Of a stretch of DNA of 64,000 bases, positions 25,890-34,711 are shown piece by piece. The stretch is from VRUE01 sp963714155 (GTDB taxonomy: Bacteria; Actinomycetota; Thermoleophilia; Solirubrobacterales; 70-9), in NCBI GenBank assembly GCA_963714155.1, contig OY970236.1, positions 868,001 through 932,000 of the forward strand, in the 5' to 3' direction. The stretch's first letter is position 1, and each line of letters opens with the position of its first letter. The notes under the pieces are model-generated. The model had not been told where the DNA came from. It saw only the letters and a program-made list of their open reading frames with translations, and did not search any database. The position numbers and the translations under genes were made by a program.

Positions 25890-28507
25890 TCTCGAACTCA
25901 AACCGCTCCGATCCCCGTCCGATGCTCGCGATCTTCGCTGCTGCGGTTCTGGTCGCGCTCTGGCAACTCATCTCGGCCATCGAGGTCGAGCGCCTACTTC
26001 CCTTCGCACTCGCGCTTGCGCCCCTTGCTCTCGGCGCTATCGCTATCGCCGCCGCGCTGGCTACGCATCGCTCCTTCGCAACTCGCCGCACGCTGCGATC
26101 TCGCCGTGCCGTGGCAATCGTGCCCGCGGACGAATTCGACGCCGAACCCGACACCGTGCTTCGCTTCGCCGCCCAGCTCGCCTCCAGCGAGCGCAGGGTC
26201 GCAGGCTGGATTGACCGCCGGGCCTGTGCGATCCGCATACGGCTCGCCAGCGATTCTGAGAGGCGGCTCGTCTATGTGGTGGAGGTCCCTGAGCGGACAG
26301 GTGAAGCGCTTCGCACGGCGCTGCGTAGCTTCGAAGGCGTCGAGGAGCGTCCCGCCGCCGAGGTGCTGAGCGAGGCCGAGTCGAGTGACAAGCGTGAGCT
26401 GCTGCGGACCGAGCTCGTGCTGGCCCGGCCGAGTGTCGAGCCGCTCGCACGACTCGCGCCCAAGCCCGATCCGCTGCAGCCCTTCGCCGCGGCGGTTGGT
26501 CGTCTTCACTGCGATCGCGAGGACGCGAGCGTCTGCATCGACCTGCTACCGGCAAGTGGCCCCCGTGCGGCTCGACTGCGGGGTCGGCTGCGCCGCGAGG
26601 CCCGCCGTCTGCACGGCGAGCGGCGGGACTTGACAGCAATACTGAGTGGCGAAAAGCGCCGTCGCCCCAGCCCCGACCCACAAGAACAGGTCGAGCGCCG
26701 CGGGGCGGTGCAGGCCGTTGACGCGAAGCTGCGCGAGTCCGGCGAGCTGTTCGAGGCGCAGATCCTCTTGCGCAGCGAAGCGCCGACTCGTGGACAAGCC
26801 GAAGCCGCGATGTCGGGCTTGCTTGCCGCCTTTCGCCCGCTGGCCGATCGCAACTACCTGCGGGCGTCTGGCCTGCCGATTCCCGGCGCTGCGTTCCTCG
26901 GCTCCGATATCCCGCTGCGACGGCGGAGCTTCGATCGCCGTTTTGCCACCGGCCTCTTCCGGCCCGCCCACAAGATGACCCTGACCGCGCGCGAGCTGGC
27001 CGGGTTCCTGAAGCCGCCGACAGTCCACTGCGGCACGCGCAACGTCCTGCGCTCCGGGGCGCTGCTCTCGCCGCCTCCCAACCTGCCGATCTTCGAGGAA
27101 GGCCGAGGCGACCTGATCCCACTCGGTCGGGTCAGCACGGAGACGGGTGAGCAGATCGTTGGGGTCCAGGCAGCCGACACCTTCTTCACCTACATCGCCG
27201 GCCGCTCGCGCTACGGCAAGACCGAGACTGCGATCGCGCAGTTCGTCCACTTGATGAGAGCCGGCCACGGCGGTCTCTTCCTCGATCCGCATGGCGACGG
27301 TCTGGAGCGGGTCGAGCCCTACCTCGGCGATGTCGCGCCCGAGCGGATCGTGCGGATCGACCTCGGCCCCGGTGGCTCCTCCGCGCAGCCCGGCTGGAAT
27401 CTCTTCGAGCTAGGCGGGAACGGCGCCGAGAGCGAGGGCCGAGTCGAGGCAATTGTCGACGCCTTCGCCTCGGCGCTGGAATGGGGCGAGCGCTCGACTC
27501 GCGCGATCAACCTGACCACCCAGGCCGCCGCCGCGCTGGCAGCAATCGCGCGGCGACTCGACCCCGAGCTGGCGCCGACGATCTTCCAGATCCCGACGCT
27601 GCTGAGCGACGCCGAATGGCGGCGGGCGACGTTGCCGTTCTTGCCGCGTGCCGACCAGCGCTTTTGGACCGACCGCTTCCCGCTGTTGGCTCCGGAGGCG
27701 ATCACCCCGATCACCAACATGGTCGATCGCCTGCGCCGCTCCAGCCGGGTCGTCGCCCTGCTCGGCCAGAGCCGCAGCACCTACCGGGTCAGGGAGGCGA
27801 TGGACAGGGGCAAGATCGTCCTCGCCTGCCCGGGGGTGGGAGGCACCCGCGACCGACTGATTGCCAACCTGCTGCTTTTCGACCTGCTGCACGCTGCGCG
27901 CGGCCGCGCGGAGCTGGCGCCTGAGCGCCGCCGTCCCTTCTGGGTCTTCTTGGACGAGGTGCAGAGCTACGACGGTGCGGCTTCGGGCAACCTCGCCGCG
28001 CTGCTGGAGCAGAGTGCGAAGTTCGGGCTAAGGGCTGGGCTCTTGAATCAGAACCCCGAGCGCCTCAGCGCCGCGACCTTGAACGCGCTGACGACCAACC
28101 GCTCGCACCTGCTCTCCTCGACGCTCAATTCGCACGCAGCTTCGCTCCTGACTAAGGAGTGGGGCGGGCGGGTGAGCCCCGAGGCGCTGACCAAGCTTGA
28201 GCGCTATCGCTTCATTGCCCAGGTCACCCACAAGGGCAGCCTCAGTGCGCCCTTTGCGTTGGGTGGGGTCCGGGTAGAGGACGTCATCGAGAAGCCGGCC
28301 GCTGTCCGGCCCGCCTGTGAGGGCCGGCGCCACCTCGCCGCATCGCGACGACCCGCGGCCGAGGTGGCGGCGCACCTCGACGGCCTTGACGATCGCATCC
28401 TCGCCGCGCTGCGAAGCGGCCCTGGCAAGGGCTCGTGCGGGCAGGCCGAGGGGAGAAGGCGACAGGCCCACTCGGGGCCGGTGCGTGTTGCGAGGAGGCC
28501 CGAGTGA
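25886..28507 (+). CDS. VirD4/TraD-like type IV coupling ATPase
   Basis: An 873-residue protein starting at GTG 25886 in the overlap; the same frame is open further upstream but lacks protein character. Two N-terminal membrane helices (residues ~13-55) anchor it. The motor domain has Walker A GRSRYGKTE near residue 438 followed by FLDPHGDG, and Walker B WVFLDEVQ near 686 in a TraM-recognition-like region (LNALTTNRSHLL). It would deliver the DNA substrate to the channel. The C-terminal ~100 residues are basic and variable. Confidence 0.85.
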   Translation: MISNSNRSDPRPMLAIFAAAVLVALWQLISAIEVERLLPFALALAPLALGAIAIAAALATHRSFATRRTLRSRRAVAIVPADEFDAEPDTVLRFAAQLASSERRVAGWIDRRACAIRIRLASDSERRLVYVVEVPERTGEALRTALRSFEGVEERPAAEVLSEAESSDKRELLRTELVLARPSVEPLARLAPKPDPLQPFAAAVGRLHCDREDASVCIDLLPASGPRAARLRGRLRREARRLHGERRDLTAILSGEKRRRPSPDPQEQVERRGAVQAVDAKLRESGELFEAQILLRSEAPTRGQAEAAMSGLLAAFRPLADRNYLRASGLPIPGAAFLGSDIPLRRRSFDRRFATGLFRPAHKMTLTARELAGFLKPPTVHCGTRNVLRSGALLSPPPNLPIFEEGRGDLIPLGRVSTETGEQIVGVQAADTFFTYIAGRSRYGKTETAIAQFVHLMRAGHGGLFLDPHGDGLERVEPYLGDVAPERIVRIDLGPGGSSAQPGWNLFELGGNGAESEGRVEAIVDAFASALEWGERSTRAINLTTQAAAALAAIARRLDPELAPTIFQIPTLLSDAEWRRATLPFLPRADQRFWTDRFPLLAPEAITPITNMVDRLRRSSRVVALLGQSRSTYRVREAMDRGKIVLACPGVGGTRDRLIANLLLFDLLHAARGRAELAPERRRPFWVFLDEVQSYDGAASGNLAALLEQSAKFGLRAGLLNQNPERLSAATLNALTTNRSHLLSSTLNSHAASLLTKEWGGRVSPEALTKLERYRFIAQVTHKGSLSAPFALGGVRVEDVIEKPAAVRPACEGRRHLAASRRPAAEVAAHLDGLDDRILAALRSGPGKGSCGQAEGRRRQAHSGPVRVARRPE

Positions 28508-29388
28508 AGCCCGCCGCGAAGCTCAATCTGCCGATGGCGGCGACCGAGCTGCTTGCCTCGCTCGCCCAGCACCGGGTCCTCTCGACGCCACAGGTCCGAG
28601 CGATCCACTTTCCTGATCGGAGTCCACGCTGGACGCGGATGGTGTTGGCGCCCCTCGCCGATGCCGGCCTCGCGGCGTTCGTGCCGAACGTCGGAACGGC
28701 TGGTGCGCCGCGCCGGCTTTGGTACGCCACCGAGCGCGGCGCCAACGCAGCGCTCGATGCTGGTCTGCTGGAGGAGATGCCGCGGCTGCTGGATGCCGAA
28801 GCCGCAGCCGGGCCGCTACAGCGGCACACGCTCGCCGTCAATGACGCGGCGATTAGCTTCCTGCGCAGCGCTCGCGAGCGCGGCGACGAATGCGGTTCGC
28901 TGGCCTGGCGCCACGAGGTTGTCCATCGGCTGGGACATGGCCGCCGCGCCCGCCCACTCTTCGCCGACGCCGTCCTCACCTACGTGCGGCTGACCGCCAC
29001 TGAGGTCGTGGTTGAGCAGCGCTTCCTTGAGCTGGATCGAGCGACGCTTTCGATTGATCGCCTGGCCGCTGAGCTGGCGCGCTACGGGCGCCTCTTGCGC
29101 GCTGAAGGCAAACAGGGCGAGCCGCTGTGGCGAGCTCAGTACCCATCCTTCCCACCGGTCATCTGCGTTCTCGCTGGCGCCGGTCGGGCGGCGCTGCTGC
29201 GGCGACGGGACGCAGTCACGGCGATCTTGGGGGACGACCCGGACTTCACCGGCTCGCCCGATCTCTCGGTGCGGCTGTGCCTGGCGGAGGACTTGGCCGA
29301 GCGCGGATCCTTTGCGCCGATCTTTATCGACGCACGCGACCCCGAGGAGCCGGTCAATTGGCTCCTCGCTGAAGGCGAGGCGGCCTGA
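28504..29388 (+). CDS. replication-relaxation family protein
   Basis: A 294-residue protein from GTG 28504 (GTGA overlap). The N-terminal winged-helix region (ELLASLAQHRVLSTPQVRAIHF...RRLWYATERGA) and the following HTLAVND...FADAVLTYV layout match the Replic_Relax family of actinobacterial mobile elements. These are thought to start element replication or act as unconventional relaxases. No other relaxase is visible in the island, so this is the likely DNA-processing factor. It overlaps the excisionase-like gene by one base. Confidence 0.8.
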   Translation: MKPAAKLNLPMAATELLASLAQHRVLSTPQVRAIHFPDRSPRWTRMVLAPLADAGLAAFVPNVGTAGAPRRLWYATERGANAALDAGLLEEMPRLLDAEAAAGPLQRHTLAVNDAAISFLRSARERGDECGSLAWRHEVVHRLGHGRRARPLFADAVLTYVRLTATEVVVEQRFLELDRATLSIDRLAAELARYGRLLRAEGKQGEPLWRAQYPSFPPVICVLAGAGRAALLRRRDAVTAILGDDPDFTGSPDLSVRLCLAEDLAERGSFAPIFIDARDPEEPVNWLLAEGEAA

Positions 29389-29753
29389 TGGAGGGCGCGA
29401 AGCGCAGGCCGACGGGGCGCAGGGGTGGCGCTTGCAACGCCGAGTCGGGGTCCTGCCGGGGGTCAGTGCTGATCGATCCTCGGACCATCGAGAGCTTGGC
29501 TGACACTTTGGCAGAGAAGCTTGCGGAGCGTTTGTTCCGACTTGGAGCTGAGGACGCCTGGCTAACGAGCGCAGAAGCGGCCAAATATCTAGCCATGCCA
29601 ATCTCGACTCTGCGGAAGTTGACCGCGGCAGGGTCAATTCCCTTCAGCCAAGACGTTGTCGGTGGTCGTTGCTACTTCAAGCGCAGCGAGCTGGATCGCT
29701 GGCGGCGCGAAGGGTCCGGGAATTGCTGCTCTGGCGAGGTCCCCAGCCGGTAG
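29388..29753 (+). CDS. excisionase-like helix-turn-helix protein
   Basis: A 121-residue protein from ATG 29388 (TGATG overlap). Residues ~58-108 are a MerR/Xis-type helix-turn-helix (WLTSAEAAKYLAMPISTLRKL...GGRCYFKRSELDRW). Its position just before the integrase suggests control of excision direction. The N-terminal 30 residues are basic and poorly conserved in type, so a start at a later codon is possible. Confidence 0.8.
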   Translation: MEGAKRRPTGRRGGACNAESGSCRGSVLIDPRTIESLADTLAEKLAERLFRLGAEDAWLTSAEAAKYLAMPISTLRKLTAAGSIPFSQDVVGGRCYFKRSELDRWRREGSGNCCSGEVPSR

Positions 29754-29783
29754 AATGGGGTCAGCAAGAACAGAGCAAAAAAT

Positions 29784-29812
29784 GGCCCCGCGACGTTACA
29801 GCGTCCGGGGCC
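29784..29812 (+). promoter_or_regulatory. hairpin before the integrase gene
   Basis: GGCCCCG and CGGGGCC (7 bp) enclose GACG/CGTC (4 bp) and a short loop. It lies between the excisionase-like gene and the integrase ribosome site and has no T-run. It may attenuate integrase expression. Confidence 0.45.
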
Positions 29813-29835
29813 GTGGCCCAAGGAGGTAGAGCTCC

Positions 29836-31074
29836 ATGAGCACCACTCAGACTAGTCGTCGCCGGCAGCGCGTTCCCGGTGAGAGGAATCACAATCTTTA
29901 CTTCCGCCGAAACGCGGCGGGGTCGAAGATTTATGAGATTGGCTACCGCGACGATGCCGGTAAGCAGAAGTACGAGACCATTGGCCCCAAGATCAGCGAG
30001 GCGCGGGTCGTTCGGGACGACACCCTTGCTCGCCGGGGTAGAGGGGAGCGCCTTCGGGCAAATCCTCGCCTCAAGTTCGGAGAGGCATCGGATCGCTGGC
30101 TCGCCGAGCGGGTAGTCGATCTTCGCCCCGCAACGCGAAACGGCTATCGAAACTCGATTGAGAAGCATCTTCGCCCTCGGTTCGGCCCCCGGCGGATGGA
30201 TCGCATCGACATAGACGATTGGGCACGCCTCATAAGGGACCTGCGAGCCGAAGGGAAGGCAGAGTCAACAATTGAGTCGATTCTCAAGGCCGCTCGGGGC
30301 GTCTATAGGTTTGCCGCGCGGCGATTGGGCTGGCACGGTGTGCCGACACTCTCGCTGCTCGAACCCGCCGAGCGGCCGAAGGTCACTGAGGCGCCGAAGC
30401 GACGGCTCTTCACCGACGCCGAGCTTGCGCAGACGCTCGCTGCCGCGCACGAGCCTTATCGGACGTTGTTCAGCCTCGCGATTGTCATCGGCCCGCGCAT
30501 CTCGGAGTGCCTGGGTTTGGCTAGAGAGGACCTCGACCTTGTCGACCTTGAAGAAGCGATCGTCAACTTCCTCTTTCAGGTCGATCGAAAAGGCGTGCGG
30601 CGGAAGCTCAAGACCGAGGAGTCTCAGCGCGAGGTCGAGATTCCATACTCGCTTGCGTGCATGTTGGCTGCCCATATGGAGCGAAGCCCACACAAGAGGC
30701 CGAGTGATTTTGTCTTCTGCACCAAGAGCGGTCGGGCGCTCAGCCAGCGCAATGTCTCTAGGGAGCTACGGCGGGCACAGAAACGCGCGAAAGACGCGAA
30801 AGGCAACCCAGCCTTTCCGATCCTCCACGAGCGGGATGCCGAGGGGGAGCCGATCAAAATACCGAGGGGCGCGGTGCCGTCCTTCCATTCATTTCGGCAC
30901 AACTGCGCGTCCCATGCGATTGCCGAGGGCGATGGGGCAGAAGAGGTCTCCTGGCAGCTGGGCCACAAGGACCCGACCGTGACGCGGAAGGTCTATGTTC
31001 ACGAGGTCAAGTCTGCCGAGCGCAGCGCGAGGCGCCGAGGCAAGATGGAGGCTCGATATGCCTCTGTCTTGTAG
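29836..31074 (+). CDS. int: tyrosine site-specific recombinase (integrase) of island 1
   Basis: A 412-residue phage-type integrase from ATG 29836 with AGGAGG upstream. An N-terminal arm-binding region is followed by a SAM-like core-binding domain (residues ~75-160) and the catalytic domain. Visible active-site residues are Arg in GPRISE (~220), His and Arg in SFHSFRH (~350), His in LGHKD (~375) and the nucleophile Tyr in KVYVHE (~386). All are intact, so it is probably active. It points toward the right tRNA-Thr 99 bases away, the usual place for an integrase next to its att site. Confidence 0.95.
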   Translation: MSTTQTSRRRQRVPGERNHNLYFRRNAAGSKIYEIGYRDDAGKQKYETIGPKISEARVVRDDTLARRGRGERLRANPRLKFGEASDRWLAERVVDLRPATRNGYRNSIEKHLRPRFGPRRMDRIDIDDWARLIRDLRAEGKAESTIESILKAARGVYRFAARRLGWHGVPTLSLLEPAERPKVTEAPKRRLFTDAELAQTLAAAHEPYRTLFSLAIVIGPRISECLGLAREDLDLVDLEEAIVNFLFQVDRKGVRRKLKTEESQREVEIPYSLACMLAAHMERSPHKRPSDFVFCTKSGRALSQRNVSRELRRAQKRAKDAKGNPAFPILHERDAEGEPIKIPRGAVPSFHSFRHNCASHAIAEGDGAEEVSWQLGHKDPTVTRKVYVHEVKSAERSARRRGKMEARYASVL

Positions 31075-31079
31075 GCGTC

Positions 31080-31102
31080 TGGTTGCGTTCTGGTTGCGCC
31101 AG
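31080..31102 (+). repeat. putative integrase arm-type repeat, right end
   Basis: Two GGTTGCG units spaced 11 bases apart; the block matches 3117-3139 at 19 of 23 positions in the same orientation. It lies between the integrase stop and the right tRNA-Thr. Confidence 0.5.
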
Positions 31103-31173
31103 AACGAATCAGCGCGAATCAGAACGAAGCCCCAGGATTCTCTAAGATCGCGATCAGGCACGAATGCCTTCCC

Positions 31174-31246
31174 GCCCAGGTAGCTCAGTTGGTAGAGCAC
31201 ATCCATGGTAAGGATGGGGTCACGAGTTCGAGTCTCGTCCTGGGCT
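31174..31246 (+). tRNA. tRNA-Thr(GGT), right copy, at the right boundary of island 1
   Basis: 73 nt with stem GCCCAGG/CCTGGGC and anticodon GGT. All anticodon-stem pairs are intact, unlike the left copy. If recombination happened in the tRNA, this copy joins an element-derived 5' part to the original chromosomal 3' part. Confidence 0.95.
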
Positions 31247-31289
31247 TGGCGCGCTGGTCAGTCTTTCTGGACCGTTAGGCTGCCGCTTC

Positions 31290-32432
31290 GTGGACTTCGC
31301 CCTCACGGACGAGCAAGAGGACTTCATCGACGCGATCCAGCGCTACTGCGACCACGAGTGCGGTACGCAGGACCAGCGCGAGCGCCTCACCGAGGGCTAC
31401 ACCGAGCACCACAACGAGACCATCTACAAGGAGATGGCCGAGCTCGGCTGGCTCGGGCTGACGATCCCCGAGGAGTACGGCGGCTCCGGCGGCTCGATGC
31501 TGGACGCCTGCCTCTTCATGGAGGAGACCTCGCGCGCCCTCGCCCCGATCGGCGGCTACGCGACGACGCTGATCGTCGCCGGCGCCACCAACCGCTTCGG
31601 CACCGAGGAGCAGAAGCAGGAGATCCTCGGCGGCATCGCCGGCGGCGCGGTCGAGGCGATCGCGATGACCGAGCCCGAGGCTGGCTCCGACGTCGGCTCG
31701 CTCTCCACCTTCGCCGAGAGCGTCGACGACGGCTTCGTCCTCAACGGGCAGAAGGTCTTCTGCTCCAACGCCCATATCGCCGACCACATCCTGGTCGTCT
31801 GCCGCACCACCCGCTCGGCCTCCAAGCACGAGGGCCTGACGATGATCTGGCTGCCGCGGGAGACCGACGGCCTGGAGATCGTCCCGATCGACACGATGGG
31901 TGGCCGCGACACCAACCACCTCTACCTGACTGACGTCGCCGCCCCGGCCGACGCCGTGCTCGGCCAGGTCGACCAGGCCTGGACCCAGCTGATGGCCGGC
32001 CTCAACGTCGAGCGCCTGATCCTCGCCGCGACGATGCTCGGCATCGCTCAGCGCGTCTTCGACGACCTGATCGTCTACGTCAAGGAGCGCGAACAGTTCA
32101 ACCGCCCGATCGGCTCCTTCCAGGCGCTGCAGCACCGCATCGCCGATATGGCGACCGAGCTCGAGGCGGCCCGCCTGATGACCCGCTGGGTCGCCACCCT
32201 CACCGACGAGGACCCCGACCGCATGCTGCCCCGCGAGGCCTCGATGGTGAAGCTCTTCGTTACCGAGACGACCAAGCGCGCCGCGCTCGAAGGCATGCAG
32301 ATGATGGGCGGCTACGGCTACGCCTCCGAGTACGACATGGAGCGCCTCGTCCGCACCGCCCTTGTCTCGACGATCTACGGCGGCACTTCAGAGATTCAGC
32401 GCAATATCATCGCCAAGACGTTCGGTCTCTGA
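31290..32432 (+). CDS. acyl-CoA dehydrogenase
   Basis: A 380-residue FAD-dependent dehydrogenase that oxidises acyl-CoA thioesters to enoyl-CoA. It starts at GTG 31290 with the family's typical MDFALTDEQEDF. It shows AMTEPEAGSDVGSL (flavin and substrate loop), the QAWTQLMAGLNVERL region, and the C-terminal MQMMGGYGYASEYDMERLVR...YGGTSEIQRNIIA. Length is normal for the family. It stands alone between two tRNA genes and marks native chromosome between the islands. Acyl specificity cannot be told. Confidence 0.93.
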   Translation: MDFALTDEQEDFIDAIQRYCDHECGTQDQRERLTEGYTEHHNETIYKEMAELGWLGLTIPEEYGGSGGSMLDACLFMEETSRALAPIGGYATTLIVAGATNRFGTEEQKQEILGGIAGGAVEAIAMTEPEAGSDVGSLSTFAESVDDGFVLNGQKVFCSNAHIADHILVVCRTTRSASKHEGLTMIWLPRETDGLEIVPIDTMGGRDTNHLYLTDVAAPADAVLGQVDQAWTQLMAGLNVERLILAATMLGIAQRVFDDLIVYVKEREQFNRPIGSFQALQHRIADMATELEAARLMTRWVATLTDEDPDRMLPREASMVKLFVTETTKRAALEGMQMMGGYGYASEYDMERLVRTALVSTIYGGTSEIQRNIIAKTFGL

Positions 32433-32467
32433 GACAGGCATAATCTCCTCACGCAGGGATGCGTGAG

Positions 32468-32563
32468 CGCCCGTAGCTCAGTGGTCAACGGGGTTTTAAC
32501 GAGCCCCAAAGAGCGCCGGTCTTTCAAGCCGGAGGTCGAGAGTTCGATTCTCTCCGGGCGCAT
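32468..32563 (+). tRNA. tRNA-Glu(TTC) with a 24-nt insertion in the D-loop
   Basis: Acceptor GCGCCCG/CGGGCGC, anticodon loop CTTTCAA (TTC at 32524-32526), and a perfect T-arm GAGAG/CTCTC. The D-stem GCTC/GAGC is intact, but its loop is 31 nt. Removing 32487-32510 restores an ordinary 72-nt tRNA-Glu. The extra bases contain GGGG and CCCC that could pair. Its 3' half is the left repeat of island 2. Confidence 0.85.
32522..32562 (+). repeat. left 41-bp direct repeat (attL) of island 2
   Basis: Runs from the tRNA-Glu anticodon loop to the last acceptor base and is identical to 36619-36659. Confidence 0.9.
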
Positions 32564-32639
32564 TTCGTTGCTTTCCCCGCGGTCCCGTGCCAGCGACTCT
32601 CGCCTGGATGATCGAAGCCCAGATCAACCTGAACGGCGA

Positions 32640-32907
32640 GGACTGCGCTGCTCTTCACGACCCCAACCGGCCGCATGTGACGCGAGCGCAACTTCTACCG
32701 CGACCTCTGGAAGCCGGTCCAGAAAGCCTCTGGCCTAGACATCCGCCCCACGAGTGCCGCCACTCCTACGTCACCCACCTCCGCGCCGCCGGCATCAACG
32801 ACGCCGACCTAGCCGAGATCGCTGGGCACCGCGTCGAGACGATGCTGGCTCGATACACGCGCGCGGTGGGCGGGAGCTTCGGGACGATTCGTGCGGCAAT
32901 CGGGTGA
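32640..32907 (+). pseudogene. decayed tyrosine recombinase (C-terminal remnant)
   Basis: The last ~50 residues keep the integrase motif HECRHSYVTHLRAAGINDADLAEIAGHRVETMLARYTRAV, with the catalytic Arg, second His and Tyr. Just upstream the matching text (ERNFYRDLWKPVQKASGLDIRP) is in a different frame; one missing C in a C-run near 32748 explains the shift. A stop precedes that fragment and no N-terminal part exists. It is a truncated, frameshifted remnant of the islet's own integrase. Confidence 0.8.
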
Positions 32908-32955
32908 GTATGGGCTCCGCCCTTGACAAACCCGCTCTTATTTGAAATCTTAATT

Positions 32956-32968
32956 CATCTAATAGATG
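32956..32968. promoter_or_regulatory. AT-rich palindrome upstream of the DGQHR gene
   Basis: CATCTA-A-TAGATG lies 18 bases before the start codon in an AT-rich stretch (32935-32985) unlike the surrounding DNA. It is probably the promoter/operator region of the islet's first gene. Confidence 0.4.
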
Positions 32969-32986
32969 CCTTAATAAGGAGCTCTT

Positions 32987-34297
32987 ATGCCGATCGAGTT
33001 GGATGCTTCAAGTCTTAGCGAGGATCTGGGGGCCGCGCGGCCCGTCAAGGTTCCGGCAACCAAGTACCGCCAAGGCGGGCGCGAGATGTTCCACATCACA
33101 GTTGCGGTGGCCCAGTTGCCACAGATCGTCGTCAAGCGCCCCGATCCGACTCATGTAATCGAGGGGAATCGGCGAGTAGACGCAAATCGGGCGAAGAAGT
33201 TCGGCACCTACCTGGCGAAAAGCGATGACTGGGTTTCCCCGGCCATCATCGTCCGCGCCCCCTCAGAAGAGATCGAATTCGACGTTTTGGCCTCATTCGA
33301 GGACGGGACAGCTTGGGGCGAACTCACAATCCCGTTGCACGTCCTCACGGAGATCCTGCTCTTGGATGGACAGCATCGAACGCTTGGGGCATTTCTCGCC
33401 ATCGACGAAGTGAACGAGACGATCCGCAAGAAGCGCGACGAGATCGAGGGCGCCGAGAGGAATGGCAACGACGACACGATTCCCGAGCTGGAGAAGAAAC
33501 TCAATGACCTACTACGCACGCGGGAGCGGTTTACGAAAGAGCATCTATCGGTAGATATTGCGCTAGTTAGCACTGATCGCGCCAAGCAGATGTTCGCGGA
33601 CATCAACAACAACGCGAAGGGTGTCAACCCTGACTACACGACACTTCTAGATCAGCGACTTGTCATCAATCGGATCTCTGTTGAGTTGATGGAGGATCAC
33701 CCGCTACTCAAGGGCCGAGTCGAGTTCGGACAGTCGACCCGGATGAGCCCGAGTAATCCCAACTTGATGGGCGCCAAGACTGTGGCCGACATTGTTCGAA
33801 CCGTTCACGTTGGAATCTCCGGCCGCATCGGCGCTCGGGTCGAGGATGAAATGAGCACCAATCAAGTGGAAGCGGTAGACGAGGTTCGAAAGTTTCTTGA
33901 CGTGCTCGTCGCAGGTTTCGAGGATTTGCAGGCTGTCATCGACGGGATTTTGGACCCGATTGAATTGCGAGGCGAATCTGAGAATCGCTCGATGATCGGG
34001 TCGGCAACGATGCTGCGCGCGCTGGCGGGGGCGTACCACGTATTGACTATGGAGTCTGACAACGAGTCCGACCCCGAGCCTCTTACTCGTTCGGAAGTTG
34101 AGATCTTCTTTCGCGCCCTGGCGCCGAAGTTGCGGGAGATCCCGATTGAAGAGGACGACACATTCTGGATGCGGACCGAGGCGTTCATGCCTGGCACGAG
34201 CGCGCCACAGGCCCGAGCTGGCACAATGAATGCGCTAGTCAAAAGCTTGGTTCAGTGGGCTCGTGAGGGCGACGACGAGCTTGACCAAGAGGTATAG
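32987..34297 (+). CDS. DGQHR-domain protein (DndB-like)
   Basis: A 436-residue cytoplasmic protein from ATG 32987 with AAGGAG six bases upstream. The signature LLLDGQHRTLGAF lies near residue 126, within a ParB/sulfiredoxin-like DGQHR domain (VIEGNRRVDANRAKKFGTYL before it; VSTDRAKQMFADINNNAKGVN after it). A helical charged insert occupies residues ~150-185. The family includes DndB, the regulator of phosphorothioate DNA modification, and orphan members in defence islands. No dndCDE genes are in the window, so the role here is open. It is the first gene after the broken integrase. Confidence 0.8.
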   Translation: MPIELDASSLSEDLGAARPVKVPATKYRQGGREMFHITVAVAQLPQIVVKRPDPTHVIEGNRRVDANRAKKFGTYLAKSDDWVSPAIIVRAPSEEIEFDVLASFEDGTAWGELTIPLHVLTEILLLDGQHRTLGAFLAIDEVNETIRKKRDEIEGAERNGNDDTIPELEKKLNDLLRTRERFTKEHLSVDIALVSTDRAKQMFADINNNAKGVNPDYTTLLDQRLVINRISVELMEDHPLLKGRVEFGQSTRMSPSNPNLMGAKTVADIVRTVHVGISGRIGARVEDEMSTNQVEAVDEVRKFLDVLVAGFEDLQAVIDGILDPIELRGESENRSMIGSATMLRALAGAYHVLTMESDNESDPEPLTRSEVEIFFRALAPKLREIPIEEDDTFWMRTEAFMPGTSAPQARAGTMNALVKSLVQWAREGDDELDQEV

Positions 34298-34711
34298 GAG
34301 AGGCGATCCAGAATTGCCAGACGCCAGGAGCAGCGCCTGAGCACGAGCGTAATGGATGCAAGCGAGATCGTCAGGTGGGCTTGGCAGAAACGGCAGCTCG
34401 ATCCCTCGATCTCACTGCTGCGCTTATCTCGACGCAGAGACTCAGCGGCGGTCCTCGACGACGTAGCTCGCAGCGCTCTTTCCGGCGCCGAGAAGCTTTA
34501 TCGGCGTCGGAAGGTACCGAGATCCTTCGCTCGATCGTACGGTGCCGTTGGCAACAAGAGCGGCGAGGTTCGGCGTCGTGACGGTGGCGATCTGCGTCGC
34601 TGGACGCGCTCGCATGGTCCCCTTCATTCGTTCGTGGGCCACGGATGCATGATACGAATTGTCTGCGGCGCTATGGCGAGCCACCGATGCTGCTCGGAAG
34701 GACCTAAGCAC
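34298..34711. other. 414-bp spacer without a recognisable gene
   Basis: A plus frame from ATG 34352 runs into the DUF2283-like gene, but its first 120 residues are Arg/Ser-rich and show no fold or motif. The other frames are no better. A degenerate partner gene, such as the toxin half of a DUF2283 pair, could once have been here. Nothing more can be supported. Confidence 0.4.

Larger units (their letters stand above)
2971..31246. mobile_element. island 1: integrative conjugative element between duplicated tRNA-Thr genes
   Basis: About 28 kb. Boundaries are set by two almost identical tRNA-Thr genes acting as 73-bp direct repeats. A second direct repeat sits just inside each one (3117-3139 and 31080-31102, 19 of 23 identical) and looks like integrase arm-type sites. 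An integrase and an excisionase-like gene are next to the right tRNA. The interior carries a contiguous conjugation operon (18121-29753), plus regulators and surface-protein cargo. The exact crossover points are not resolved. The tRNA-His fragment at 3247-3293 hints that the left end is composite. Confidence 0.75.

Noticed and set aside
34352..34711. N-terminal extension of the DUF2283-like frame (120 residues)
   Set aside because: Arg/Ser-rich low-quality text; the internal ATG 34712 has a ribosome site and matches the family start.
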